Shown: piece by piece, positions 25,629 through 36,500 of the stretch | Layout: each line of letters starts with the position of its first letter | Position numbering within the stretch: position 1 is the first letter of the stretch | IMG/VR virus record: IMGVR_UViG_3300027833_000022 | Coordinates: 39,159 to 103,158 of that record | DNA from: a virus | DNA length: 64,000 nucleotides | Strand: one strand, 5' to 3' | Notes under the pieces: generated by a model | Told to the model about the DNA's origin: nothing | Seen by the model: only the letters and a program-made list of their open reading frames with translations | The model's database searches: none | Made by a program: the position numbers and the translations under genes

Positions 25629-26350
25629 TGTCTACTATATTACCTAATACCATCACACCATCTAACTTAATAGATTATTCTCGTTGGACAATCGATGACA
25701 CCGCCGTTGTAGAAACAGAGCAAGAACTGCGTGTGCTTGAAGCAAGTAGTGATATTATTAATTTTTCATTAAGAAGATTTGAATGGAGATGTTACAAAAC
25801 AACGCTTGACAATAATACACAAATAGGTTACAATACTATTAACGATAAAATTAATGGTGATGGTTTACTTGAAAGCGAAGCGTATAGTGAATGGTTATCT
25901 GATTTTAAAACAAAAGAACGAAAGTTTAAAAGACTGATTGCAATTAAAACATTGAGTCAATCACAATATGATGCACTACTATGTTTATACTACTTCACTG
26001 GAGACTTCACTAAAGTAGGAACGCCAGCAAGAACATTTAATTTATCCCAATGGATTGTCGATAAGAAATGGGATTATATAGCATCTGCACTTATCGAAAG
26101 TGGCTACAATAGATTATTGACTCAGCCACTTGCAACGATAATGATGTTAGGCGATTATGGTAGTCGAACAGAACGAACATTATTGAGAGAACGTGGTCTA
26201 CAGATATTACGAAAAGAATATGCATTATTAACAGATAAACTGGCACGTCAGCAAGCAGAATATATCTACTATGTTGAAACAAGAAGATTTTTACCAAATT
26301 TAACACAAACAAGGCAACGACAGATAGTTAACACTGCCAATCAAACATAA
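25628..26350 (+). CDS. lysozyme-like (GH24-type) protein next to the spike
   Basis: The 240-residue protein shows a degenerate T4-lysozyme pattern. Glu52 and Asp61 have the same E-x8-D spacing as T4 lysozyme E11/D20, followed by QIGYNTI in place of TIGIGH and LSQSQYDALLCLYYFTGDF in place of the lysozyme helix around LTQ-FDAL. The Thr26 equivalent is not in its usual place, so activity may be altered. The TAATG overlap with gp5 suggests stoichiometric expression and a role in piercing peptidoglycan. The region after residue 130 is helical and unassigned. Confidence 0.6.
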   Translation: MSTILPNTITPSNLIDYSRWTIDDTAVVETEQELRVLEASSDIINFSLRRFEWRCYKTTLDNNTQIGYNTINDKINGDGLLESEAYSEWLSDFKTKERKFKRLIAIKTLSQSQYDALLCLYYFTGDFTKVGTPARTFNLSQWIVDKKWDYIASALIESGYNRLLTQPLATIMMLGDYGSRTERTLLRERGLQILRKEYALLTDKLARQQAEYIYYVETRRFLPNLTQTRQRQIVNTANQT

Positions 26351-26377
26351 CTTACAGAACGTAAACGGAAACATACA

Positions 26378-26929
26378 ATGAATAACCGAGTACTGCTACT
26401 GAATGCAGACGCCCAACCATTGTCTATGCTGCCACTGAGTACTATCAGTTGGCAGAATGCAGTAAAGGCACATTTCCAAAATAAAATAGTAATATTAGAT
26501 AGTTACAATACTGTATTGCATTCAGCTAATTTTGAAATGTTGATGCCGTCAGTTGTCATGTTAAATCGTTATCATCGATTACCAAAAGTGGCTAAGTTCA
26601 CTCGCAAGAATTTATTTTTACGAGATCAACATGAGTGTCAATATTGCTCTAAACAATTTGCCAATGATAAACTGACTATTGATCACGTTATTCCAAAATC
26701 TCTTGATGGTGGTACAAGTTGGACTAACTGCGTAGCATCATGTAAAAAGTGCAATGGTATGAAAGGTAGTAAATTAATGAAGCCTATCCGAGAACCCGTG
26801 AAGCCTACATGGCATGCACTCGCATATTCATCAAAAACATTTGGTATCACAGTACCGCGTGTTGAATGGTTAGAGTATATAAACTGGCCAGAAGAGCATG
26901 TTAGAATAACAGAAATTGAAATGTATTAA
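26378..26929 (+). CDS. HNH endonuclease
   Basis: The 183-residue protein contains a zinc-supported HNH domain: CQYC (87-90), IDHVIPKSLDGG (101-112), N117 and CKKCNGMKG (122-130). All catalytic His/Asn positions are present. An N-terminal domain (MNNRVLLLNADAQPLSML) is typical of free-standing bacterial and phage HNH proteins. It sits in the baseplate operon and ends at a terminator. A homing or packaging-related nuclease is possible. Confidence 0.88.
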   Translation: MNNRVLLLNADAQPLSMLPLSTISWQNAVKAHFQNKIVILDSYNTVLHSANFEMLMPSVVMLNRYHRLPKVAKFTRKNLFLRDQHECQYCSKQFANDKLTIDHVIPKSLDGGTSWTNCVASCKKCNGMKGSKLMKPIREPVKPTWHALAYSSKTFGITVPRVEWLEYINWPEEHVRITEIEMY

Positions 26930-26949
26930 TAAAATTAGAATATACTAAT

Positions 26950-26976
26950 AAAAACCGTCACATAGACGGTTTTTTT
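26950..26976 (+). terminator. rho-independent terminator after the HNH gene
   Basis: AAAACCGTC (26951-26959), loop ACATA, GACGGTTTT (26965-26973) and a T-run of seven. It ends the nucleotidyltransferase-to-HNH transcript just before the gp25 late box. Confidence 0.92.
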
Positions 26977-27008
26977 ATATCTGTCATTATAGTAGTAGTT
27001 AATTTTTG

Positions 27009-27016
27009 CATAAATA
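27009..27016 (+). promoter_or_regulatory. late promoter box CATAAATAC of gp25
   Basis: TTGCATAAATACTTG ends only 5 bases before the gp25 ATG. By T4 geometry transcription would begin at or next to the ATG. Confidence 0.7.
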
Positions 27017-27021
27017 CTTGT

Positions 27022-27396
27022 ATGAATAAAATAATCGGTTACACCACGATTGGTGAAAAAAATACAAGTAAACAACTATCTGATCTAGAACTTGCTAAAC
27101 AGGACTTGAGTAATCATTTTTTAATCCGTAAGGGAGAGAAATGGACGAACCCAGAGTTTGGTAGTAATTTGCCATACTATGTATTTCAACCACTAGATGA
27201 TATTACAGTTGATTTGATTCAACAGGAAGTATCGAATATTGTTAATTATGACCCGCGTTTCAATTTAGCAAGTGAATTCGTTAGGGTTGAAGAAGATAAA
27301 CATATGGTGACAATAAGAATAGAATTATTGTATATACCGACAACGACGGCAACTGAACTTGAATTAAAGTTTGACCGTGAATCAGGCGAGTTATAA
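27022..27396 (+). CDS. gp25: baseplate wedge subunit gp25
   Basis: The 124-residue protein matches T4 gp25 (132 aa), a wedge subunit conserved across contractile injection systems: RKGEKWTNPEFGSNLPYYVF (36-55) with the NPEFG core, then IVNYDPRF (75-82) and beta-strands to the C terminus. No ribosome site precedes the ATG, and a late box lies directly upstream, so the mRNA may be leaderless. It precedes gp6 by 3 bases. Confidence 0.92.
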   Translation: MNKIIGYTTIGEKNTSKQLSDLELAKQDLSNHFLIRKGEKWTNPEFGSNLPYYVFQPLDDITVDLIQQEVSNIVNYDPRFNLASEFVRVEEDKHMVTIRIELLYIPTTTATELELKFDRESGEL

Positions 27397-27399
27397 ATT

Positions 27400-30300
27400 A
27401 TGACACAATCAGTAAGACAATCAAAGTTATTTGCAGCGGAAGATTTTACCGCAGTATATGATTCGTATATTAATGCGAATTTCCAAGCGTATGACTATGC
27501 TACTATACGTAGTACAATGGTCGATTATGTACGAGAAAAATATCCAGAGAATTATAATGACTGGATTGAATCAAGTGAATTCGTAGCACTACTGGATCTT
27601 ATCGCACAGTTTGGTCATAACTTAGCATTTCGTGCAGATTTAAATACTCGTAACAACTTCTTGAGTACAGCAGTACGACAAGATGCCGTATTTAAATTGG
27701 CAGAATTCTTAGGTTATCAACCAAGACGAAATGTAACAGCATTTGGTGAATTAAAAGTAGTTAGTGTGAAAACTAATGAAACAGTAATTGGCAGTGATGG
27801 TACTACGTTGGCTGGTAAAGAAATTAGATATGAAAGTGCTTCTAATATCAATAACATAGATGACTTTATTACAGTTATTAATGCTGCTTTTTCTAGTGGA
27901 AATCAATTTGGTACACCAAGAATTAATATTAATATTGGCGGACAAGTAGTTGAATATTATAATTTGAACACATTGAATGATCAAATTAAGTTCTCAATAC
28001 AAGGAAGCGCAGCAGGTTCAAGTGCATCATTCGATGTTATCGCATTGGATTACGATAGTCAATATCGTAGCATCATTGAATCAACGCCCAATCCTACATC
28101 TGCATTTACAATGATATATAAAAATGACGGCAAAGGTGTTGGTAGTAATACATCTGGCTTCTTTTGTGGATTTAAACAAGGATCATTGCAGTATAAGGAT
28201 TTTATAATAGACAGTCCAATCAGCAATCTTTCACTTGATGTAGATGTGCCCAACATTAATAACTCAGATGTCTGGGTACAATCAATTGATGCAGATGGTA
28301 ATGTAATTACTCAGTGGACTAAAGTTGATAGTGTATTTGGTCAAAATGAAATATTTAATGATATCAAAGCAGGAACCGATGAAATATTTGCAGTAAAGAC
28401 ACGAGAAAATAATCAGATCAGCATTATGTTCACTGATGAGAATTTCGGAAAGATACCAAAGAATATTATACGTGTGTGGTATCGAACAAGTGAGAATCTA
28501 TCTTACACATTGCGACCAGACGATATATCAAATAAAACTATTAATATTAATTACAGTGGCGCAGATGGCAACACATACAATATGATAGTTGGATTACAGT
28601 TAAAATCACCAGTAGTTAATGCAAGTAGCGCAGAAACATTGGATACAATAAAAACAAATGCTCCAAGAAATTACGTAACACAGGACAGAATGATTACCGC
28701 CGACGATTATAATAATTTTTTATTAAATCAAAGCGAGAATATTTTAAAAATAAAAAGTGTTAATAGAACGCACAGTGGTCATAGTCGTTATGCTAAATTA
28801 TACGACCCAACTGGTACATACTCTAATCTACATTTGTTTGGTACTGATGGTACACTTACACAAGATAGCACGGCACTACAAGTAGAACATACTGATGATA
28901 TTGTCATCGAAAGTGTATTTGAAAATTATATAAAAACAGCAATACAAAATCATGAGTTGTTGAACTTGTATTATTCTGGATTTAAAGATGCATTTGAATT
29001 ATTAAGAAGCGATATGGTCGCGGTAGATCCTGCTGATGTAGTATTTAATTGGCAGACGAATGATAATACAACTGGTTATTTTGTTGATTCATTGCTCGCG
29101 ATAAAGGGTGTAGGCATATCTCAAACTCATTACTTGAAGTATATTACAGTAGGTGCATTAGTTAAATTCTCATTAAGTGGAACTACATATTGGGCAAAAG
29201 TATCAAGTATTTTTGCAAATGGCAGAGGAATAGATGATGCACAAGGTGAACCATCTGGATTAACTATTACTGGACTCGGAGCGATTGCATTTGATATTGA
29301 GATACCAAACAATGCTTCATTAGATATGATCTATCCTGCATTTGCAACGCAATTTACAACATTGGAAAAAACGAATATTTTAGCCGCACTATCTGGTGGA
29401 CAAGAATTTTATTTGAAATATGTTTACAATGCTGCTGATGATCCTACTCCCACTAATCCATACTGGGATGTAATACCAGCAATAGTACCAGAACCTACTA
29501 GTCCATTGGAATGGTTGATTAAAGTAGATCCTACTATCATAGGAACTGGTGTAATAAATAATAGTTATGATATAACCACACGTATATCTAGATATGAAAT
29601 AGCAACTGACCAAATTGAATTTACAAATTTAACAAATGAATATAACATTAATGAATTCACTAAAAAGAAAAATCGCGACATCATTGAACTATATGATACT
29701 GTTACCGAAAAATTTATTAGATTTTATGTATGGGGATATAATATAGATTCAAATGGTTTATATCAATCAAACAAAGTTATTGTTGCATTGTTGGATAGTT
29801 CAATTGGTTCTCGTGCAGATAATCCAGATGCATATTTTAATATTGCAGGGACGAATCTAACAACGTCAGATTTGAGATTTGAGTGGACTCACGTACCAGC
29901 AGAAAATGAAATTGTAGATCCTAGTTTGTCAAACATTATTGATATATTTACGTTAACAAGAGATTATAATAATACATTCAAGGCTTGGTTATTAGAATCA
30001 CGTGTATTGGCGAATAAGCCAAATCCACCAACTATAGATGAATTAAACAGACAATTCAATCAATCTAGTGTAGTCAATAAAAAGAAAGCAATGAGCGATA
30101 CTATCATCTATCGCCCAGTTAAATATAAGGTATTATTTGGTTCAGCAGCAGATCCAGAGTTGAGATCAAGATTTAATGTAATAAAAGTCCCAGGTATCAA
30201 TTTAACAGATAACGATATAAAGGCATTGGTTATTACATCAATCAATAACTTCTTTGATATAAGTCTTTGGGATTTTGGAGAAACGTTTTATTTCACTGAA

Positions 30301-30495
30301 TTGGCAGCATATGTACATAACGAATTGATTGGTGTTATAAGTTCATTCGTAATAGTACCAGAAAGTTCTACAAGTGTATTTGGTTCATTATTTCAAATAA
30401 CACCATTGACAGATGAGTTATTTATTCCTGACGCAACTGTCAAAGATATTGATATCGTAACTAGTATTACAAAAACAAACATTAAGGCAAATTAA
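27400..30495 (+). CDS. gp6: baseplate wedge subunit gp6
   Basis: The 1031-residue protein is a T4 gp6-type (baseplate J family) wedge protein. The N-terminal helical domain includes YVREKYPENYNDWIESSEF and FRADLNTRNNFLSTAVRQDA (about 47-98), and LAEFLGYQPRRNVTAF follows. The middle has the NAPRNYVTQDRMITADDYNNFL element (about 422-443) and the C-terminal 150 residues form the dimerisation part. T4 gp6 is 660 residues; the added length lies mainly in beta-rich insertions between about 450 and 850. Confidence 0.9.
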   Translation: MTQSVRQSKLFAAEDFTAVYDSYINANFQAYDYATIRSTMVDYVREKYPENYNDWIESSEFVALLDLIAQFGHNLAFRADLNTRNNFLSTAVRQDAVFKLAEFLGYQPRRNVTAFGELKVVSVKTNETVIGSDGTTLAGKEIRYESASNINNIDDFITVINAAFSSGNQFGTPRININIGGQVVEYYNLNTLNDQIKFSIQGSAAGSSASFDVIALDYDSQYRSIIESTPNPTSAFTMIYKNDGKGVGSNTSGFFCGFKQGSLQYKDFIIDSPISNLSLDVDVPNINNSDVWVQSIDADGNVITQWTKVDSVFGQNEIFNDIKAGTDEIFAVKTRENNQISIMFTDENFGKIPKNIIRVWYRTSENLSYTLRPDDISNKTININYSGADGNTYNMIVGLQLKSPVVNASSAETLDTIKTNAPRNYVTQDRMITADDYNNFLLNQSENILKIKSVNRTHSGHSRYAKLYDPTGTYSNLHLFGTDGTLTQDSTALQVEHTDDIVIESVFENYIKTAIQNHELLNLYYSGFKDAFELLRSDMVAVDPADVVFNWQTNDNTTGYFVDSLLAIKGVGISQTHYLKYITVGALVKFSLSGTTYWAKVSSIFANGRGIDDAQGEPSGLTITGLGAIAFDIEIPNNASLDMIYPAFATQFTTLEKTNILAALSGGQEFYLKYVYNAADDPTPTNPYWDVIPAIVPEPTSPLEWLIKVDPTIIGTGVINNSYDITTRISRYEIATDQIEFTNLTNEYNINEFTKKKNRDIIELYDTVTEKFIRFYVWGYNIDSNGLYQSNKVIVALLDSSIGSRADNPDAYFNIAGTNLTTSDLRFEWTHVPAENEIVDPSLSNIIDIFTLTRDYNNTFKAWLLESRVLANKPNPPTIDELNRQFNQSSVVNKKKAMSDTIIYRPVKYKVLFGSAADPELRSRFNVIKVPGINLTDNDIKALVITSINNFFDISLWDFGETFYFTELAAYVHNELIGVISSFVIVPESSTSVFGSLFQITPLTDELFIPDATVKDIDIVTSITKTNIKAN

Positions 30496-30503
30496 GGTAA
30501 CAT

Positions 30504-33500
30504 ATGGAAAATTATAAATCTACAAAACAAGAGAAAACAGACCCTACGAAGCGATCTGGTGATTACCCAGTAAATGAAATCAAATCTGTAAATAAGTTAC
30601 CTACTCCATTTAAGACAGACATTAATAAGAAATGGTTAGATGCTACATTTGATCAGATGATATCAAAAGGTGACATGGAAAATGTTGATGCATTTGTAGG
30701 AGATATGTCTGGTAAATCATTAACTAGATATAATGATGATTACCTAAACACAAATAGCACAGCACCTCAATTAGAGCCAGGTATTATAACGACTGACGCA
30801 TTGGGTAATGTTATGCATACAATTTCAGTAGATGATATTGCAAATAGCGTTGCAATGAATTTTGACGAATATGGGTATAATGCAGCATATAATTCTAATG
30901 CATATGTATATTCACCGCCTATCAATGTAGATATGTTTGTAAATTTTGTTTCTTACTATTGGGCATCTGATCTACCAGTATATGAATCAACCTTTTTAGT
31001 TGCTGGAGATACTAATCCGATAACAACCATTACTGGTTCACCATTAGGAACAATTACAGACAGTGTAAATTCAGTAGAGTTATTCAATGGATTGAAAATA
31101 AAATTCTTAGGTTACGATGCAGCCATTGCAGACAGCACATACTTAGTAACTGGCGTTGGTACTCGTATTAGTTTTAAATTATTAACAGATGCATCGGGAC
31201 GAAAGTTTTTCACTGATACTACACCTTATAGTTATTCTATAGAGTCAGTCGCACAACCACATACTATTAAAGATTATATTGTAATTGATGCATCTGATAA
31301 TATTTCAAGTTCATGGTCGCGTGCAAATCACTGGATACACAAAGAAAGTCTTTTGTATTTGGAAACATTGATTACTTCGTTTGATCCAAGCACTGTTATT
31401 GTAACAGCAAATAGAGCCAAGCGTCCTATTATACAATTCGATTCATTGATGCATATGTCTGATCATGGTCATGCAAATTATGCAACTGACATTGTATTTA
31501 AAGGACAAGTAGATTATGTATTATCATCACTAGACGCTACTATAGCCGCAACTGGTTCACGTATTGCAACAGGAAATGGCATATACATTAAAGGCGTATC
31601 TGATACATTAACTGAATTAGAACGCACTGATACATTCACCGATGGTGATACATTTGTTGTCTTAAATGATGAATTATCAGGAACTAGTGCATATGCAAAG
31701 AGTGACATGTATTACGATGGTATAATAAAAATAGCACAGAATAAGACATTACCAAACGCAGCACCATTGTTTAAATTATTCGATAACCAAGGTACATCAT
31801 TGAGTAGTTACAATGGAACTACGTTTGTAAGCAGTAAGGTGTTTTCGTACAAAGTAGGTACAGGTGCAGTTGACGGTGAATTAAATTTCGCATTATCATA
31901 CAAAGATACTGTAACGGGCGCCAATATTTTATTCGAGAATAATCTATTTACAGAACGTTATGCTTACTCAAGAGATTTTGGACACCCAGTGGTTGAAATC
32001 CCAGGATATTATTTCTTTGTTAAGGGAATCAATAATGTAAGTACATATATACCAAGTGCGTATTCATTAGGTGCGAAGGATAGTGTTCAACTTTTTGCAG
32101 ATTCTTCCGATATTACTATTCCAGTTGGATATTCTGACTGGAGAGTTGATAAAGAGTTCTTGGTATTTGAACGAGATGGAAATATAACAACCACAGAAAT
32201 TTTATCTGAAGGCGTATATAACAGAAGCAGAGCGAATCAACCACAATTAATATTAGGCAAGAATGCATCATATGTATTTCATGATATCACATCGACAAAG
32301 GATTTAACATTCTACAACACTGATGGAAGTATATTCACACCTACTTCAGTTGTTGGTGAAGAAATTACAATAACATTACCAGATACGATATCATTTGTAC
32401 TTGAATTCGGATCATTATCTGATCCAGCGACTAATAGAGGTCGTATTGTAACGAATATATCACAGGATGAGTTTTTTCATACTGTGCATGTTGATGGAAG
32501 AAAATTACCAATATCCGAATATACTATAAATGAAAACAGCATAGTTATATCAGATATTGAAGTCGCATCCCAAGAAGATAATATCTCTACAGTAGATGTG
32601 GAATATTATCGTAATAGTACAGTTCTTGGAAATGCTGAACGTATACAGATACCAGATGTACATCAACACAATGCAAATAACGAATTCATAAAAGAATTTA
32701 CAATACAAGAAACACTGTCTCATTGGTTGAGTATTATTGAAAGTACGCCTGGATTCTCAGGTGATGCATTCGGTGATAATAACTACCATAAGAGCATTAT
32801 TGTCAACTCATATGCTGGTGAAATATTTATGCATGATGACATTAGTATTATGCATGATTTGTGTTATGGTATAGATGGGATGAATGTCGCAGCATCATTA
32901 TCCGAGCAAGGAAGAGATTGGTGGTCATTCAAGCAATTAGTCATGTCTCAGACAAAGCGTTTATATAAAACAAAATCATATAGTGATGTTCGTACACTTA
33001 CGTTAGATGTGATAGAAGCGATTACACAATCCCGCAAAGGAACTCAGGTACATAAACAATCAAATATGTTATATTCTAGAAAGTCACAGTATGTAGAAGT
33101 AGCGTATGTTGCTGGTACTATAGACTATCATTTGGGATTAACAATCAACAATGATGATTTCAGAAAAGATCACATGTATTTGTATATCACTGATAACAGA
33201 GATAGCGATAATGTAGCAGTCACTCGTCTATTAACATTAGGTAAAGATTATACATTAGACGGAAGTAAGATACAATTGACTACTATTCCAGTGGAATTCA
33301 CAGACAGTCAAGTCACTTCTATGAGAGCATATTATTATCAAATGGATAGTGATAGCAATGTTCCAGCAAGTATGACTAAACTTGGATTATCACATACATA
33401 TGTTCCTCAAGTTATTTCTAATGAATTAATTGGACATGATGGAAGTGTGTATCCATTAAAAGCGAATGCTGATTTAGAAAAAGTTAATGACATTAACTTT

Positions 33501-36500
33501 GATCCAGTTGCAGCAGTATTATACGATATAGAGACTCGTGTGTATAATGGAATGAAGAAACAAGATACACGTTATGTGAACAGTTTCATGAAATATCTAC
33601 CATCACAGCATCGCGGTACTTGGTATACATTAAATAAAATAGACAACTATGTAGACAAATATTTTAAAGATTGGTACACAAAGTCAGCACATACTACATT
33701 AAATCCCGCAAATTATTTTGATGCACTTGACTCCACTACTTGGAATTATTCATCTATTTCAATAGCAAAAGGTCATTTGGAATCTAATCTTCCGGGTCAT
33801 TGGAAAGGTGCGTACAGTGTATTATTTGGTACAGCAACACCGCACATCACACCTTGGCATATGCTTGGGTATACTGATAAGCCTACATGGTGGGATAATC
33901 ACTACAGTTGGTTAGCGGGTGCGCAACGAACCGCGATGTTAAATGCATTTACTGATGGCCTAGTTAGCGAACCAGGCACACCAATCAAGCAAGATTTATA
34001 TTACGCAAGATATTACTGGGATTTCTCAACAAAGAGTCCAGTGACCGATGTTGGTGCATTAGAAGATCCATCAGTTGTGTTAGGTACACCTGCATCCGTT
34101 GATAGAGCAAAGCCATTCGTATTTGGCGATTGGGGACCAGTTGAGTTTGAGTGGCGCAATAGTTCACGTGGACATGCAGCAATGGTAGACGCAGTCGTTA
34201 AATTAAATCCAACTAAAGCATGGACCGATTTCTTCCAGACAAATGTTTACGATTCATTTACAAATATCACTGGTATGACTATTAACCGATTCACTAATGA
34301 TCTCATCAATACTGATATGGTCTATGATAATACATCTGAAATATCAAATGCATATGTAGATTCAATAACTGTTGCATCAAGTGAGATTGGTTTTCCATCT
34401 GATATTGAAATATATATTAGTGGTGATAATTTTACAAACGAAGCAACTGCCACATTGGATTTAGATTCCACAGGTAAAATAATCGGTGTTACATTAACGT
34501 CACGAGGTAGTAAGTACACAACTACACCAACAATTGAATTACGTTCAGCAACTGTTTTGCCTGATGATCTTCCATTAGCAACATTTGATATTAATATAAA
34601 CCGTGAAGGACTACAGTATCGTGCTGGAATTAACCAAGCACAAACAACATATATTCAGAGAAATTTTATTGCAGAAAATATCATTACTAATTATACTCTT
34701 AGTGATACAAGATTAATACAACAATTGGGTGGATTTACTGCACCCCATTTACTGAACGTTGAAACTGAATCTGGTGGTAATGGAAAGTTTTCATTAAACC
34801 AAATAGATGCACCATTAATAATGTATACTAGTTCACCATCAGATATTCACGTTGCGTGTAATATTATTGTTACAAAAAATACAACAAGTTTTACAGTAGA
34901 TGGAATTAGTAATCACAAACAACAATTTAAATTTCTTGAACCACTAATGTCAAATATCAATGATCATGTCAATATTAATTTGAATGATGATGTGACTATC
35001 AAGAAATATAAACAATTTTCAGATGCAGTATCTATTGCAGAATATGAAGCCCAGTTTTCTCGCGTACAAGATGTATATAATTTTATCCGTGGAAATTATG
35101 CATACTTAGATAGTGTCGGTTATCAATTTGGAACAACAGGAGATGCTAAGGCATATAGTTTTGCACAATGGGCTATCAGCGCAGATGTAAATGATACATT
35201 TGTTATACCACTTGATGAAAAAATATCATTTGCTAATACAGCACATGTTGTGTTAGAATATAACACATTACCAGAAAAGTTAAATTCAATATCAGACGAT
35301 AGTCGTAGCACAATTGAAGCATCTAATCTACTTATAACTCGTGATACCAATTCATTGACAGTTGAAACAAAGCCCGGCGTGAATGCTATGGCTAGTATCG
35401 GCACTGCGATGGTAACACATGAACATGCTATTTTGTTAAATAATTTAACGCAATTCAATGAAATTATTTTTGATGATGTAACTAATATCAGACAACAGAG
35501 ATTAAAATTGATTGGACAGCGAACTCGTAACTGGACTGGCGCAAAGCAAGCACCCGGATTCTTGGTTAGAGAAAATACAATAATTCAGAACTTCGATTCA
35601 ACTGTTGAGGAAATTTCTAATTTATACGACTTTAACGTAGAAAAATTTAATAAGCAAATTACCAAAGCAGAAAACTTAATGATTAATAATGTTAGCAGAG
35701 ATTGGGTTTCTAAGTTAAATTTATCAGATACAGCAGTCAGTAAATTCTTTCAAGGAGTTATTAAATCAAAGGGTACAAAGTCTGTAATACAGCGTATCGG
35801 GCGAAGTAAACTTATAAATGATGGTAATAGTACCATTGATATAGATGAAGAATTCATGTTTAGACAGAGTAATTTTGGCGATACTTTAATAACCAAATCA
35901 ACTGAAATTGAGATTACTCCATCTGATGTTACAGTGAATCCATCTGTTATTGATTTTAGTAGTCCTGATATTGTGTTTGTCAATAAAGAAAATCCACAAG
36001 TATTTGAAACACTATCTTATGAACAGAACAAAACTACATTGCTAACAGCAGGTGATTTACTTGACACCGAAGCAGATAATGTTATATTTAATATAGATGA
36101 TTTGGAAACTTTATTTGATGCAACAAGTGGTTACGCCAATATAAACACATGGAGTAGCACAACATCATATAGATTTGGCGACAAGGTAAGACTTGAAGGA
36201 AAATTACAGAGTTGTAATGTAGACTATATAGGATATAACACTGCACCCTCAGACTTGGTATTTTTGGGCACTGCGACTGATCCTACATTCCCACATCGTA
36301 ATGTAACCGATGACCCGCTTGAGCCCTCTGCGTCTATCGACGGAGTTGATATTTGGTTTGATAAAGAACAGTTTGTTTATAATTCTATAATTATCGAAAG
36401 TATAACAAGTCCATCAGTGTTATCACCAAATAACATTATTGTTGATGGTAACTCAATTGATCTAGTAAGTAATGCACTTGTTACTGTTATTGATGTATCT

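Noticed and set aside
25806-25834. TTGACA-N17-TACAAT inside the lysozyme-like gene
   Set aside because: One such imperfect match is expected by chance in a 64-kb AT-rich sequence, and no gene start lies close downstream.
26993-27006. 14-base sequence TAGTAGTTAATTTT repeated at 54603-54616
   Set aside because: Matches of this length are expected by chance in such AT-rich sequence.
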